From the NCBI GenBank assembly GCA_016207445.1, contig JACQPS010000127.1, positions 1 to 6,278 on the forward strand: a DNA stretch of 6,278 nucleotides. Reading direction: 5' to 3'. The DNA comes from Gemmatimonadota bacterium (GTDB lineage Bacteria; Gemmatimonadota; Gemmatimonadetes; Longimicrobiales; RSA9). The position numbers were made by a program, and so were the translations under genes. The notes beneath the pieces are model-generated. The model did not search any database. It worked only from the letters and a program-made list of their open reading frames with translations, and was not told where the DNA came from. This document shows, one piece after another, positions 1 through 5,974 of this stretch (the stretch's first letter is position 1; every line of letters starts with the position of its first letter).

Positions 1-1
1 C

Positions 2-1168
2 GAGTGGGTCGTGGCCGGCGCGCACTCCGATGCCTGGAACGCCGGCGCCGGCGACAACGTGAGCGGCACCGCCTCCGTGCTGGCGGCGGCGCGCGCGGTC
101 GCCGAGCTCGCGCGCGCGGGCGCGCGCCCGCGCCGCACCATCGTCTTCGCGACCTGGGACGCGGAGGAGTGGGGGCTCATGGGCTCGACCGAATGGGTCG
201 AGGAGCTGGCAGCCGAGCTCGGCGCCAGGGCCGTCGCCTACCTCAACCAGGACGGCGTGGCGAGCGGGCCCACGTTCGGCGCGAGCGCCGCCCCCTCGCT
301 CAAGCGGCTGGTGCGCGAGGCCAGCCGCGCGGTGCCGGCGCCGGAGGGCGAAGGCTCGCTCTACGAGGGCTGGCGCATGGCCGCACGACGCCCGGGGCCG
401 GCGACGCCCACGCCCGATGTGCCGGAAGACCCCCGCACTTCCGAAGGCGACGACGTCGTCCTCGGAAACCTGGGCGGCGGGAGCGACTTCGCGCCCTTCT
501 ACAATCACCTCGGCATTCCGAGCGCGGGGTGGGGATTCGGCGGGGGCGGCAGCCAGTACCACTCCGCGTACGACACCTACGCCTGGATGGCGCGCTTCGG
601 CGACCCGGGCTTCCACCGCCACGCGGCGAGCTCGCGCCTCGTCGCGGTCGCGGCGCTGCGGCTCGCGAACGCGGAGGTGCTGCCCTACGACTACGAGGAG
701 TTCGCGCGCGAGCTGCGCGCGGTGGTCACGACGCTGAGCGATGAGGCGACGAAGGGCGGCCTCGCCGACGTCGGCCTGGCCGACCTCGACAGCGCCTTCG
801 CCGCCATGGAGCGCGGCGCGCGGGAGCTCGCCGCGACGCGCGACGCGTGGCTCCGGCAGCCCGCCGGGCTGGCGAAGGCGGCGCGAGCCGTCGCCGACAA
901 GGCCAACCAGCATCTGCTGCAGGTCGAGCGCGCGCTCACCCGCCCCGAGGGGCTGCGGGGCCGCCCCTGGTACCGCAACCTGATCTTCGCATCCGACTGG
1001 CGGAACTACTACGCCACCATCGCACTGCCGAGCGTGGCGGAGGCGATCCGCGAGCGGGACGCGGCGCTGGCCCGGAGCGAGGCGGAAGATCTGGCGCGAA
1101 GGGTGCGGTCCGCGACCATGCACATCGGCGCCGCCACGGCGGTGCTGCGCGGCACGGGCACTTCCTGA
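2..1168 (+). CDS. M28 family zinc metallopeptidase, PSMA/TFR-like (5'-partial)
   Basis: This is the C-terminal 388 residues of an M28 aminopeptidase/carboxypeptidase resembling glutamate carboxypeptidase II. Such enzymes remove terminal residues from peptides with a two-zinc centre. Numbering from base 2, the zinc and catalytic residues are all visible: H8 in GAHSDAW, bridging D18 in GAGDNVSG, catalytic E55 and ligand E56 in WDAEEWGLMGS, D84 in YLNQDG, and H187 in QYHSAYDTY. The loop GGGSDFAPFYNHLGIPS (158-174) matches the substrate-side loop of the family. Residues about 215-385, including LIFASDWRNYYATIALPS, look like the helical transferrin-receptor-like dimerisation domain. The start, any signal peptide and any PA domain lie upstream of the window. 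No active-site residue is missing, so it should be functional. It is followed nine bases later by the site-2 protease gene, suggesting an operon. Family confidence is high; the substrate is unknown. Confidence 0.93.
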   Translation, partial: EWVVAGAHSDAWNAGAGDNVSGTASVLAAARAVAELARAGARPRRTIVFATWDAEEWGLMGSTEWVEELAAELGARAVAYLNQDGVASGPTFGASAAPSLKRLVREASRAVPAPEGEGSLYEGWRMAARRPGPATPTPDVPEDPRTSEGDDVVLGNLGGGSDFAPFYNHLGIPSAGWGFGGGGSQYHSAYDTYAWMARFGDPGFHRHAASSRLVAVAALRLANAEVLPYDYEEFARELRAVVTTLSDEATKGGLADVGLADLDSAFAAMERGARELAATRDAWLRQPAGLAKAARAVADKANQHLLQVERALTRPEGLRGRPWYRNLIFASDWRNYYATIALPSVAEAIRERDAALARSEAEDLARRVRSATMHIGAATAVLRGTGTS

Positions 1169-1171
1169 GGA
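1166..1171 (+). promoter_or_regulatory. Shine-Dalgarno of the site-2 protease gene, overlapping the upstream stop
   Basis: TGAGGA contains the stop codon of the M28 peptidase gene (TGA, 1166-1168) and a GAGGA ribosome-binding core six bases before the ATG at 1178. This arrangement supports the ATG at 1178 as the start and suggests translational coupling between the two genes. Confidence 0.7.
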
Positions 1172-1177
1172 CGCGGC

Positions 1178-2299
1178 ATGGGCGACTTTCGGCTGGGCAC
1201 CATCTTGGGGCTCGAGATCCGCATCGACTTCTCCTGGTTCATCATCTTCTTCCTGATCCTGTGGAGCTTCACGGTCGCGGTGTTCCCGACGAACTTCCCG
1301 GGCCTCTCGCGCGGCGTCTACATCGCGATGGGTGCTGCGGGCACGCTCCTGTTCTTCGCTTCGCTGCTCGGGCACGAGCTCTCCCACTCGGTCGTGGCGC
1401 GCGCCAAAGGCATCCCGGTCGAGAGCATCACGCTCTTCATCTTCGGCGGAATGGCTCGCACCCGCATGGAGGCGGAGCAACCGGGCGACGAGTTCGTCAT
1501 TGCCGGCGTCGGGCCGCTCTCCAGCCTCGCCATCGCTGCCTTCCTGTTCCTGCTCGCGTGGATCGGGCGGCAGGCGGGTTGGAGCCCCGCGATCACGGGG
1601 GTGGCGCAGTACCTCTCTTTCCTGAACGTGCTGCTCGCCATCTTCAATCTGCTTCCCGGATTCCCGCTGGACGGCGGCCGCCTCTTCCGTGCCATCGCGT
1701 GGAAGATCACGGGCGACCTGACCAAGGCGACTCGGCTGGCTTCCACGGGCGGGAAGTGGTTCGGCTACGGCCTGGTCGGGTTGGGCGTCTGGCAGGTGGT
1801 TCAGGGGATCGTGCTGGGCGGGTTCTGGCTGGTCTTCATCGGCTGGTTCCTGCGCAACGCGGCGATCTCCAGCTACCAGCAGCACCTGATTCGGCTGCTG
1901 CTCGAGGGTGCGCGCGCGGCCGACGCCATGACCCGCAAGCCGGAGACGGTCTCGCCGGATCTGACGCTGCAGCAACTCGTGGACGATTACTTCCTGCGCC
2001 GGCGCTACCAGGCCTTCCCCGTCGCGATCGGGGAGGAGCCGCTCGGCATCATCACGCTCGGGCAGGTGAAGGAGGTGCCGCGGGAGGAGTGGTCGCGGCG
2101 GAGCGTGCGGGATACGATGACCGCGGCGAGCGACACGGTGATCGTGCGTCCGGAGGAGTCGATGACGCGCGTGCTCGAGAAGATGGAGCGCTCGGGCGTG
2201 CGCCGCGTGCTGGTCGTGCGCGAAGGTCGCCTCGAGGGCATCCTCACCGCCGCCGATCTCACCGCGTGGCTCGAGCGCGTGCGGCAGCTCGAGCGTTGA
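1178..2299 (+). CDS. Site-2 protease family intramembrane metalloprotease (M50) with two CBS domains
   Basis: This is a 373-residue rhomboid-unrelated intramembrane zinc protease of the M50 group 3 type (membrane core plus CBS domains). Members cleave transmembrane substrates within the bilayer, often in signalling or stress responses. The zinc-binding HELSH is at 66-70 inside a hydrophobic helix (about 50-72). The third ligand is in NLLPGFPLDGGR at 157-168 (D165). Further hydrophobic segments are at about 19-36, 106-130, 142-160 and 195-225. After the membrane core, two CBS domains run about 248-305 and 312-370, ending in a short charged tail. CBS pairs usually bind adenosyl ligands and could gate the protease, but the ligand here is unknown. 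Length and layout are typical and all catalytic motifs are intact. The start is supported by GAGGA just upstream. It probably forms an operon with the M28 peptidase, and perhaps once also with the Nudix gene now separated by the 2307-2924 cassette. Confidence 0.95.
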   Translation: MGDFRLGTILGLEIRIDFSWFIIFFLILWSFTVAVFPTNFPGLSRGVYIAMGAAGTLLFFASLLGHELSHSVVARAKGIPVESITLFIFGGMARTRMEAEQPGDEFVIAGVGPLSSLAIAAFLFLLAWIGRQAGWSPAITGVAQYLSFLNVLLAIFNLLPGFPLDGGRLFRAIAWKITGDLTKATRLASTGGKWFGYGLVGLGVWQVVQGIVLGGFWLVFIGWFLRNAAISSYQQHLIRLLLEGARAADAMTRKPETVSPDLTLQQLVDDYFLRRRYQAFPVAIGEEPLGIITLGQVKEVPREEWSRRSVRDTMTAASDTVIVRPEESMTRVLEKMERSGVRRVLVVREGRLEGILTAADLTAWLERVRQLER

Positions 2300-2306
2300 C
2301 AACCGA

Positions 2307-2337
2307 TTTCACCGCAAAGGGCGCGAAGAGCGCAAAG
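2307..2337 (+). repeat. Left inverted repeat of the GxxExxY cassette
   Basis: This 31-bp sequence begins TTTCACCGCAAAGG and matches the reverse complement of 2894-2924 at 27 of 31 positions. From 2313 it consists of three units of the form CGCRAAG spaced every nine bases. On the minus strand it encodes the last residues and stop codon of the cassette gene. Confidence 0.8.
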
Positions 2338-2719
2338 CAGATTCCGGGAAATCGAGAACCAGCCGGCGAATACCATTTTTTAGTAAACGCACATTGAAGT
2401 TAATGAGCAGAGCGATATTGTAGCCGGCGAGCTTGAGGTATGTCAGCACCTGGGCGGAATGGATCGGCTCGAAGCGTTCTACCGATTTCACCTCGACAAT
2501 CACGTGGCCGTTCACGAGCAGGTCGAGACGGTAGCCACAATCCATGCGCATGCCACGGTAGACGACTGGCATTGCCTTCTGCCGTTCGACGGTCAGTCCG
2601 CGTTGGACCAGCTCGTACGCCAGGCACGCTTCATACGTCGATTCCAGGAGACCCGGCCCGAGTTCTTGGTGAACGGCTATGGCCGCGCCAATGATTTGAT
2701 CGGTAGGGTCATCGATCAT
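2309..2719 (-). CDS. GxxExxY family protein, PD-(D/E)XK nuclease-like
   Basis: This is a 136-residue protein of the GxxExxY family, whose members share a predicted PD-(D/E)XK nuclease-type core; their biological role is not known to me. Visible features are the N-terminal helix TDQIIGAAIAVHQELGPG, the family signature G23-x-x-E26-x-x-Y29 (GLLESTY), and the nuclease-like pair D66 (in YRLDLLV) and E76-V-K78 (in VIVEVKS). A conserved C-terminal strand region, INFNVRLLKNGIRRLVL, follows at about 106-122. The family normally ends near there. The last residues here, about ALRSSRPLR, and the TGA stop are encoded by the left inverted repeat. The ATG at 2719 gives the usual family N-terminus (MIDDPTDQI). 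No good Shine-Dalgarno precedes it. The frame stays open upstream, but that stretch lacks family similarity and looks like leader sequence. The gene has lower GC than its neighbours and is antisense to both flanking genes, consistent with acquisition. Family assignment is strong; function is inferred from the fold only. Confidence 0.9.
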   Translation of the reverse strand: MIDDPTDQIIGAAIAVHQELGPGLLESTYEACLAYELVQRGLTVERQKAMPVVYRGMRMDCGYRLDLLVNGHVIVEVKSVERFEPIHSAQVLTYLKLAGYNIALLINFNVRLLKNGIRRLVLDFPESALRSSRPLR

Positions 2720-2893
2720 GATTGTGTCGGCGCCGCGTTGAACGCGAACAGGATCACACGAGAGGTAGCGCGCGGGAATAGCTGATTGGGCAGGTCGCCG
2801 CGACCGGAATCGTGCCGAGGTGGCCGAGCCCATAAAGATGCCGGGTGAAACTTCATGAAAGGAAGTGCACGCGACGCTTGCTAGACACCGGAT
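2720..2893 (-). other. Leader region of the cassette gene, no gene seen
   Basis: About 174 bp lie between the cassette gene's start and the right inverted repeat. I see no recognisable protein on either strand. It contains a short dyad, ACTTC at 2850-2854 and GAAGT at 2862-2866 separated by seven bases, with the perfect palindrome TTCATGAA at 2852-2859 overlapping it. It also contains GGTGAAAC at 2844-2851, which recurs at the inner start of the right repeat (2919-2926). It presumably holds the promoter for the minus-strand gene, but no convincing -35/-10 pair is visible. Confidence 0.35.
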
Positions 2894-2924
2894 CTTCGCG
2901 GTCTTTGCGTCCTTTGCGGTGAAA
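2894..2924 (-). repeat. Right inverted repeat of the GxxExxY cassette
   Basis: Read on the minus strand, this 31-bp sequence begins TTTCACCGCAAAGG and again contains three CGCRAAG-type units every nine bases. It differs from the left copy at four positions, two of them A/G changes at the same place in a unit. It ends eight bases before the Nudix start codon and so occupies the place where that gene's ribosome-binding site would be expected. Confidence 0.8.
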
Positions 2925-2932
2925 CAAAACGC

Positions 2933-3733
2933 ATGAACGACCCATTCTTCATTCCCGCCGACCGGCTGCCGCCCGGCTTCGCCGAGCGACTCGGCCACGC
3001 GCCGGAGCACCCGGCCGAGCCGCGCCCCGCCGCCACGGCCGTGCTGTTGCGCGACGCCGCCGGCGGCCTGGAGGTGCTGCTGCTCCGCCGCCCCCAATCC
3101 GTCGGCTTCGTGCCCGGGGCGTACGTGTTCCCGGGCGGACGCGTCGACGACGCCGACGCCGACGCTCGCCTGATCGCGTTGAGCGACGCGGCGCCGCCCG
3201 AGCCGGAGGTGAAGTACCGGCACGCGGCGGTGCGCGAGGTGTTCGAGGAGACGGGCGTGCTGCTCGCGTACGACGCGCAGGGCCGCCCGGCGCCGGACGC
3301 GCACGATGCGCGGCTGGCGCGCTGGCGCGAGGCGCTGCTGCGCGAGGAGGCCGTGCTCGCGGACGTGCTCGAGGCGGAAGAGCTGCGACTGCGCCCGCAC
3401 GCCCTGGTCTACGGCGCGCACTGGGTCACGCCCGTGGCCGAGCCGCGCCGCTACGACACCCGCTTTTTCCTGGCCGGCCTGCCGCCGGGCCGGTCCGTGC
3501 TCGCGGATCCGCGCGAGGTGACGGACGCGCTCTGGCTCGGGCCCGCGGACGCGCTGCGGCGCTTCCGCGCCGGCGTGCTGCCCATGGTGTTCCCGACCCT
3601 GAAGATGCTGGAGTCGCTCGACGGGCTCGGCGGCACGGACGAGGCGCTCGCCCGCTTCCGGGGGCGGCCCGTGCCGACCATGCAGCCGCGGCTGGTGCGC
3701 ACGCCCGAGGGCGTGCGCATGGTGCTGGACTGA
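2933..3733 (+). CDS. NUDIX hydrolase, NUDT19-like with an expanded Nudix box
   Basis: This 266-residue protein should hydrolyse a nucleoside diphosphate linked to another group (NDP-X), using divalent metal. The N-terminus (about 33-70) has the Nudix strand pattern TAVLLRD...LEVLLLRRP...GAYVFPGGRVDD. The catalytic helix REVFEETG is at 101-108, with metal-binding glutamates E102, E105 and E106. Between GG (68-69) and R101 there are 31 residues instead of the canonical 13. The box thus carries an insertion of about 18 residues (around DADADARLIALSDAAPPEPEV). Interrupted boxes of this kind are known in NUDT19/RP2-type enzymes, which act on CoA species. The C-terminal half (about 150-266) is also NUDT19-like, with HWVTPVAEPRRYDTRFFLA at 163-181. 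The ATG at 2933 gives a sensible N-terminus, but no Shine-Dalgarno is visible because the cassette repeat ends just upstream. The substrate is not determinable from sequence. Confidence 0.9.
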   Translation: MNDPFFIPADRLPPGFAERLGHAPEHPAEPRPAATAVLLRDAAGGLEVLLLRRPQSVGFVPGAYVFPGGRVDDADADARLIALSDAAPPEPEVKYRHAAVREVFEETGVLLAYDAQGRPAPDAHDARLARWREALLREEAVLADVLEAEELRLRPHALVYGAHWVTPVAEPRRYDTRFFLAGLPPGRSVLADPREVTDALWLGPADALRRFRAGVLPMVFPTLKMLESLDGLGGTDEALARFRGRPVPTMQPRLVRTPEGVRMVLD

Positions 3734-3756
3734 CGGCCCCTGGCGCGGCGCCGTCA
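3731..3756. terminator. Hairpin containing both stop codons of convergent genes
   Basis: TGACGGC at 3731-3737 pairs perfectly with GCCGTCA at 3750-3756. After one C-C mismatch, two more G-C pairs close a six-base loop (3741-3746). The first three bases are the Nudix stop codon, and the last three are the reverse complement of the Yip1-family gene's stop. No T-tract follows on either strand, so it may serve as a bidirectional barrier or weak terminator rather than a classical intrinsic terminator. Confidence 0.5.
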
Positions 3757-4401
3757 GATCATGAAACTTACCACCAGGATCACGAGCAACAGTACGGCGA
3801 TCACGCTCATTTCCACGAGCGAGAGCACCACGGTCTCCGCCGCCGCCACCTGGGAGAGGCGGGCGGCCAGCGCGGTCCCCTTCACCATGAGCAGGAGCCA
3901 GAGGCCGATCGTCGCCAGCTCGAGCGCGTTCACGCCCCACACGAGCAGGGCTGATGCCTCGGGCCGCTCCTCGGCGAAGAGCGTGGTGTCGTACGCGGCG
4001 AACTCGAGTGGCACGATCACGGCCAGCAGCGGCAGGAACGGCCACGTCGCATAACCGAAGACCGCGTACATGCGTTCCGTCTCCGTGTCGCCGCGCAGCG
4101 TCTCGGCGCTCCAGGAGAGCAGCCCGCCGGCGAAGTAGAGCGCGACCAGGCCCCAGACCGCGCCGACGAGCAGCACGGCCAGCGCCGCGCCGGCGAAGCC
4201 GATCCGGTCGCCCAACCCGAATCCCTGGGCCGTGACGTACGCTACGTAGATCCCGGAGACCGCCGAAAAAACGAGCACCGCGCCCGACCTGCCACGCTCG
4301 AAGAGCAGCGGGTAGGTGCGCGTGGGGCGGCGCAGCAGCTCGAGCAGCTCGGCCGCCAGGGACGGAGGCGGGGACCGGGAGGGGAGCGCCGCGGACGACA
4401 T
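3754..4401 (-). CDS. Yip1 family integral membrane protein
   Basis: This 215-residue membrane protein resembles the bacterial YIP1 (DUF1282-like) family, small multi-spanning inner-membrane proteins of unclear role. The short cytosolic N-terminus contains LAAELLELLRRPTRTYPLLFER (15-36), the amphipathic segment that usually precedes the first helix in this family. Five hydrophobic segments follow at about 40-60, 66-95, 112-136, 150-174 and 189-215, and the last reaches the very C-terminus. The loop SWSAETLRGDTETERMYAVFGYATWPF (96-122) is the usual conserved part, with the family's YA-x-x-P feature. Start choice is firm: a near-perfect Shine-Dalgarno lies just upstream. It is divergent from the AAA+ ATPase gene over 68 bp and convergent with the Nudix gene. 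Family is likely, function unknown. Confidence 0.8.
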   Translation of the reverse strand: MSSAALPSRSPPPSLAAELLELLRRPTRTYPLLFERGRSGAVLVFSAVSGIYVAYVTAQGFGLGDRIGFAGAALAVLLVGAVWGLVALYFAGGLLSWSAETLRGDTETERMYAVFGYATWPFLPLLAVIVPLEFAAYDTTLFAEERPEASALLVWGVNALELATIGLWLLLMVKGTALAARLSQVAAAETVVLSLVEMSVIAVLLLVILVVSFMI

Positions 4402-4469
4402 GGCGACCTCCTTATGGGGGATGGCTGGACGAATTACCCAAACGCCGGCAGTTCTGCAAGGTTGAAACC
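4402..4469. promoter_or_regulatory. Divergent intergenic region with presumed promoters
   Basis: Sixty-eight bases separate the start codons of the Yip1-family gene (minus) and the AAA+ ATPase gene (plus), so promoters for both should lie here or reach into the coding regions. I see no convincing -35/-10 pair on either strand; TTGCAG followed 17 bases later by TAATTC on the minus strand is the best candidate and is poor. A weak AAGG at 4458-4461 is the likely ribosome-binding site of the ATPase gene. Confidence 0.35.
4406..4414 (-). promoter_or_regulatory. Strong Shine-Dalgarno for the Yip1-family gene
   Basis: On the minus strand this reads TAAGGAGGT, almost fully complementary to the 16S anti-Shine-Dalgarno, four bases before the ATG. 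It is the strongest ribosome-binding site in the window and fixes the start of the membrane protein. Confidence 0.85.
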
Positions 4470-5936
4470 ATGGCCAAGCGCCGACCCGCGACAGTGGGCG
4501 AGCTCCGGGCGAGCGGCTATCAGCCCCGCTCCGTCAAGGACGAGATCCGCGCCAACGTGCTGTGCAAGCTGGAGCGGGGCGACACGCTCTTCCCCGGCAT
4601 CATCGGCTTCGACGACTCGGTGGTCCCGCGCGTCGTCAACGCGCTGCTCGCGCGTCAGAACTTCATTCTGCTGGGGCTGCGCGGGCAGGCGAAGAGCCGG
4701 ATCATGCGCCAGCTCGTCGATTTCCTCGATCCGGAGATCCCCGTGCTCGCTGGGAGCGAGACCAACGACGAGCCGTTCCGCCCGATCTCGAAGCACGGGC
4801 GCATGCTGGTCTCCGCGCACGGCGAGGCGGCGCCCATCGAGTGGCTGCCGCGGGACGCCCGCTTCGTGGAGAAGCTGGCGACGCCCGACGTCACCATCGC
4901 GGATATCATCGGTGACGTCGATCCCATCCGCGCGGCCCGCGGCGGCCACGTGCTCGCGGATGAGCTCACGATCCACTACGGTCTCTTGCCCCGGGCGAAC
5001 CGCGGCATCTTCGCGCTGAACGAGCTGCCGGACCTCGCGGGCAAGATCCAGGTAGGGCTGTTCAACATCATGCAGGAAGGCGACGTGCAGATCAAAGGCT
5101 ATCCGGTGCGGCTGCCGCTGGACGTGCTGCTGGTCTTCACGGCGAACCCGGAGGACTACACGGCGCGCGGCAAGATCATCACGCCACTCAAGGACCGCAT
5201 CGGCGCAGAAGTGACGACGCACTACCCGGAGTCGGTCGAGATCGGCATGGCGATCACGCGGCAGGAAGCCTGGATCGAGCGAGGCGGCCGCGGCGTGTCG
5301 GTGCCGGAGTTCGTGGCCGAGGCCATCGAGCGCCTCGCGTTCCTGGCTCGGGAGGACAAGCGCGTGGACCACCGGTCGGGCGTGAGCCAGCGCATGCCGA
5401 TCAGCGTGCTCGAGACCGCAATCTCCAATGCGGAGCGCCGCGCGCTGGCCTGCGGGGAAGAGCTGGTCGTGCCGCGGCTGACCGATCTGTATGGCGCACT
5501 GCCGTCGATCACGGGCAAGCTCGAGCTGGAATATGAGGGCGAGCTCGTCGGCCCGGAGAAGATCGCGCGCGAGCTGATCGCCCGTGCCGCGGGCGACACG
5601 TTCAAGGCCTGGGGCGGGGAGTCGGCCGGCGAGGCCGTCGAGGAGATCGTCGCCTACTTCGATCAGGGAGGCGTGCTCCAGCTCGCGGACTCCGCTTCGG
5701 CCGCCGCGTCACTGGAAGGCTTCGCCACCGTACCGGGCCTGCTCGACACGGTCCGCAAGCTGGGCCTGACCTCCGAGGACGCGCAGGGACACCACGCCGC
5801 CGCCTGCGAGCTCGTGCTGGAGGCGCTGGTCGCTGACCGGCGCATCACGCGCTCGGAGTCCGGGCGCTACGCGCGCGCGCCCCGGCGCGGCCCCACGCCG
5901 GGTTCGTTCGGGACGAAGCCGCCGTTCGAGGTGTAG
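4470..5936 (+). CDS. AAA+ ATPase of the magnesium-chelatase ChlI/MoxR type
   Basis: This 488-residue protein has the AAA+ core of the ChlI/MoxR clade. Such ATPases are thought to act as chaperone-like remodelers, commonly with a von Willebrand factor A partner. The N-terminal region TVGELRASGYQPRSVKDEIRAN (8-29) is typical. Walker A is GLRGQAKSR (69-77, K75-S76). The Walker B position reads IFALNELPDL (180-189), with N184-E185 in place of Asp-Glu. Sensor 1 is TANPEDY (N227). A probable arginine finger lies in PLKDRIG (R243), and a sensor-2-like segment is GVSQRMPISVLE (304-315). The region around 200-216 (IMQEGDVQIKGYPVRLP) matches the ChlI-type insertion hairpin. A helical C-terminal domain follows (about 280-470), then a Pro/Gly-rich tail. 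The N-E pairing may be normal for this subfamily; I could not check. Notably, no VWA gene follows: the next gene is convergent. It is probably monocistronic and ends in structured repeats. Confidence 0.88.
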   Translation: MAKRRPATVGELRASGYQPRSVKDEIRANVLCKLERGDTLFPGIIGFDDSVVPRVVNALLARQNFILLGLRGQAKSRIMRQLVDFLDPEIPVLAGSETNDEPFRPISKHGRMLVSAHGEAAPIEWLPRDARFVEKLATPDVTIADIIGDVDPIRAARGGHVLADELTIHYGLLPRANRGIFALNELPDLAGKIQVGLFNIMQEGDVQIKGYPVRLPLDVLLVFTANPEDYTARGKIITPLKDRIGAEVTTHYPESVEIGMAITRQEAWIERGGRGVSVPEFVAEAIERLAFLAREDKRVDHRSGVSQRMPISVLETAISNAERRALACGEELVVPRLTDLYGALPSITGKLELEYEGELVGPEKIARELIARAAGDTFKAWGGESAGEAVEEIVAYFDQGGVLQLADSASAAASLEGFATVPGLLDTVRKLGLTSEDAQGHHAAACELVLEALVADRRITRSESGRYARAPRRGPTPGSFGTKPPFEV

Positions 5937-5969
5937 GTCGTCAGGCGTGCCCTGAGCAGGCGCGACGTC
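5931..5969 (+). repeat. Tandem hairpin repeat, copy 1
   Basis: This is the first of two 39-bp direct repeats (33/39 identical, 44-bp period). It begins with the last sense codon and stop of the ATPase gene (GTG TAG). It can fold into a six-pair stem, 5946-5951 with 5959-5964, around a seven-base loop. Three further pairs lie below a four-base bulge (5939-5941 with 5965-5967). Confidence 0.7.
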
Positions 5970-5974
5970 GTCAA

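Larger units (their letters stand above)
2307..2924. mobile_element. Putative inverted-repeat-bounded cassette carrying a GxxExxY gene
   Basis: A stretch of about 618 bp is enclosed by imperfect 31-bp inverted repeats (27/31 matches), starting TTTCACCGCAAAGG on each strand. It holds a single gene, on the minus strand, for a PD-(D/E)XK-like protein of the GxxExxY family. Base composition falls sharply inside it: 26/60 G+C at 2341-2400, against 49/60 in the Nudix gene at 3301-3360. It sits in the junction between two co-directional genes, with only seven bases between the protease stop and the left repeat and eight between the right repeat and the Nudix ATG. There is no transposase and no clear target-site duplication. 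If mobile, it would need help in trans, or it may be a repeat unit spread by recombination. The boundaries are those of the repeats; calling it mobile is an inference. Confidence 0.55.

Noticed and set aside
847..2397. A 516-codon plus-strand open frame across the peptidase and protease genes
   Set aside because: It is a frame-shifted shadow of two clearly recognisable proteins, with biased Arg/Gly/Ala composition and no motifs.
2459..2785. A 108-codon plus-strand open frame in the cassette
   Set aside because: It is a mirror of the GxxExxY gene, which has family motifs on the other strand; the plus-strand text shows no recognisable family.
2300..2932. Target-site duplication flanking the cassette
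   Set aside because: The outer flanks (CAACCGA on the left, CAAAACGC on the right) share only CAA, which is too short to call.
2309..4045. A 578-codon open frame on the minus strand
   Set aside because: Only its last 136 codons (the GxxExxY protein) look like protein. The rest is antisense to the Nudix gene and part of the Yip1 gene, with Arg/Ala-rich text typical of stop-poor GC-rich DNA.
4434..5372. A 312-codon minus-strand open frame inside the ATPase gene
   Set aside because: It is antisense to the AAA+ motifs and rich in His/Arg/Asp text produced by complementing GC-rich codons.
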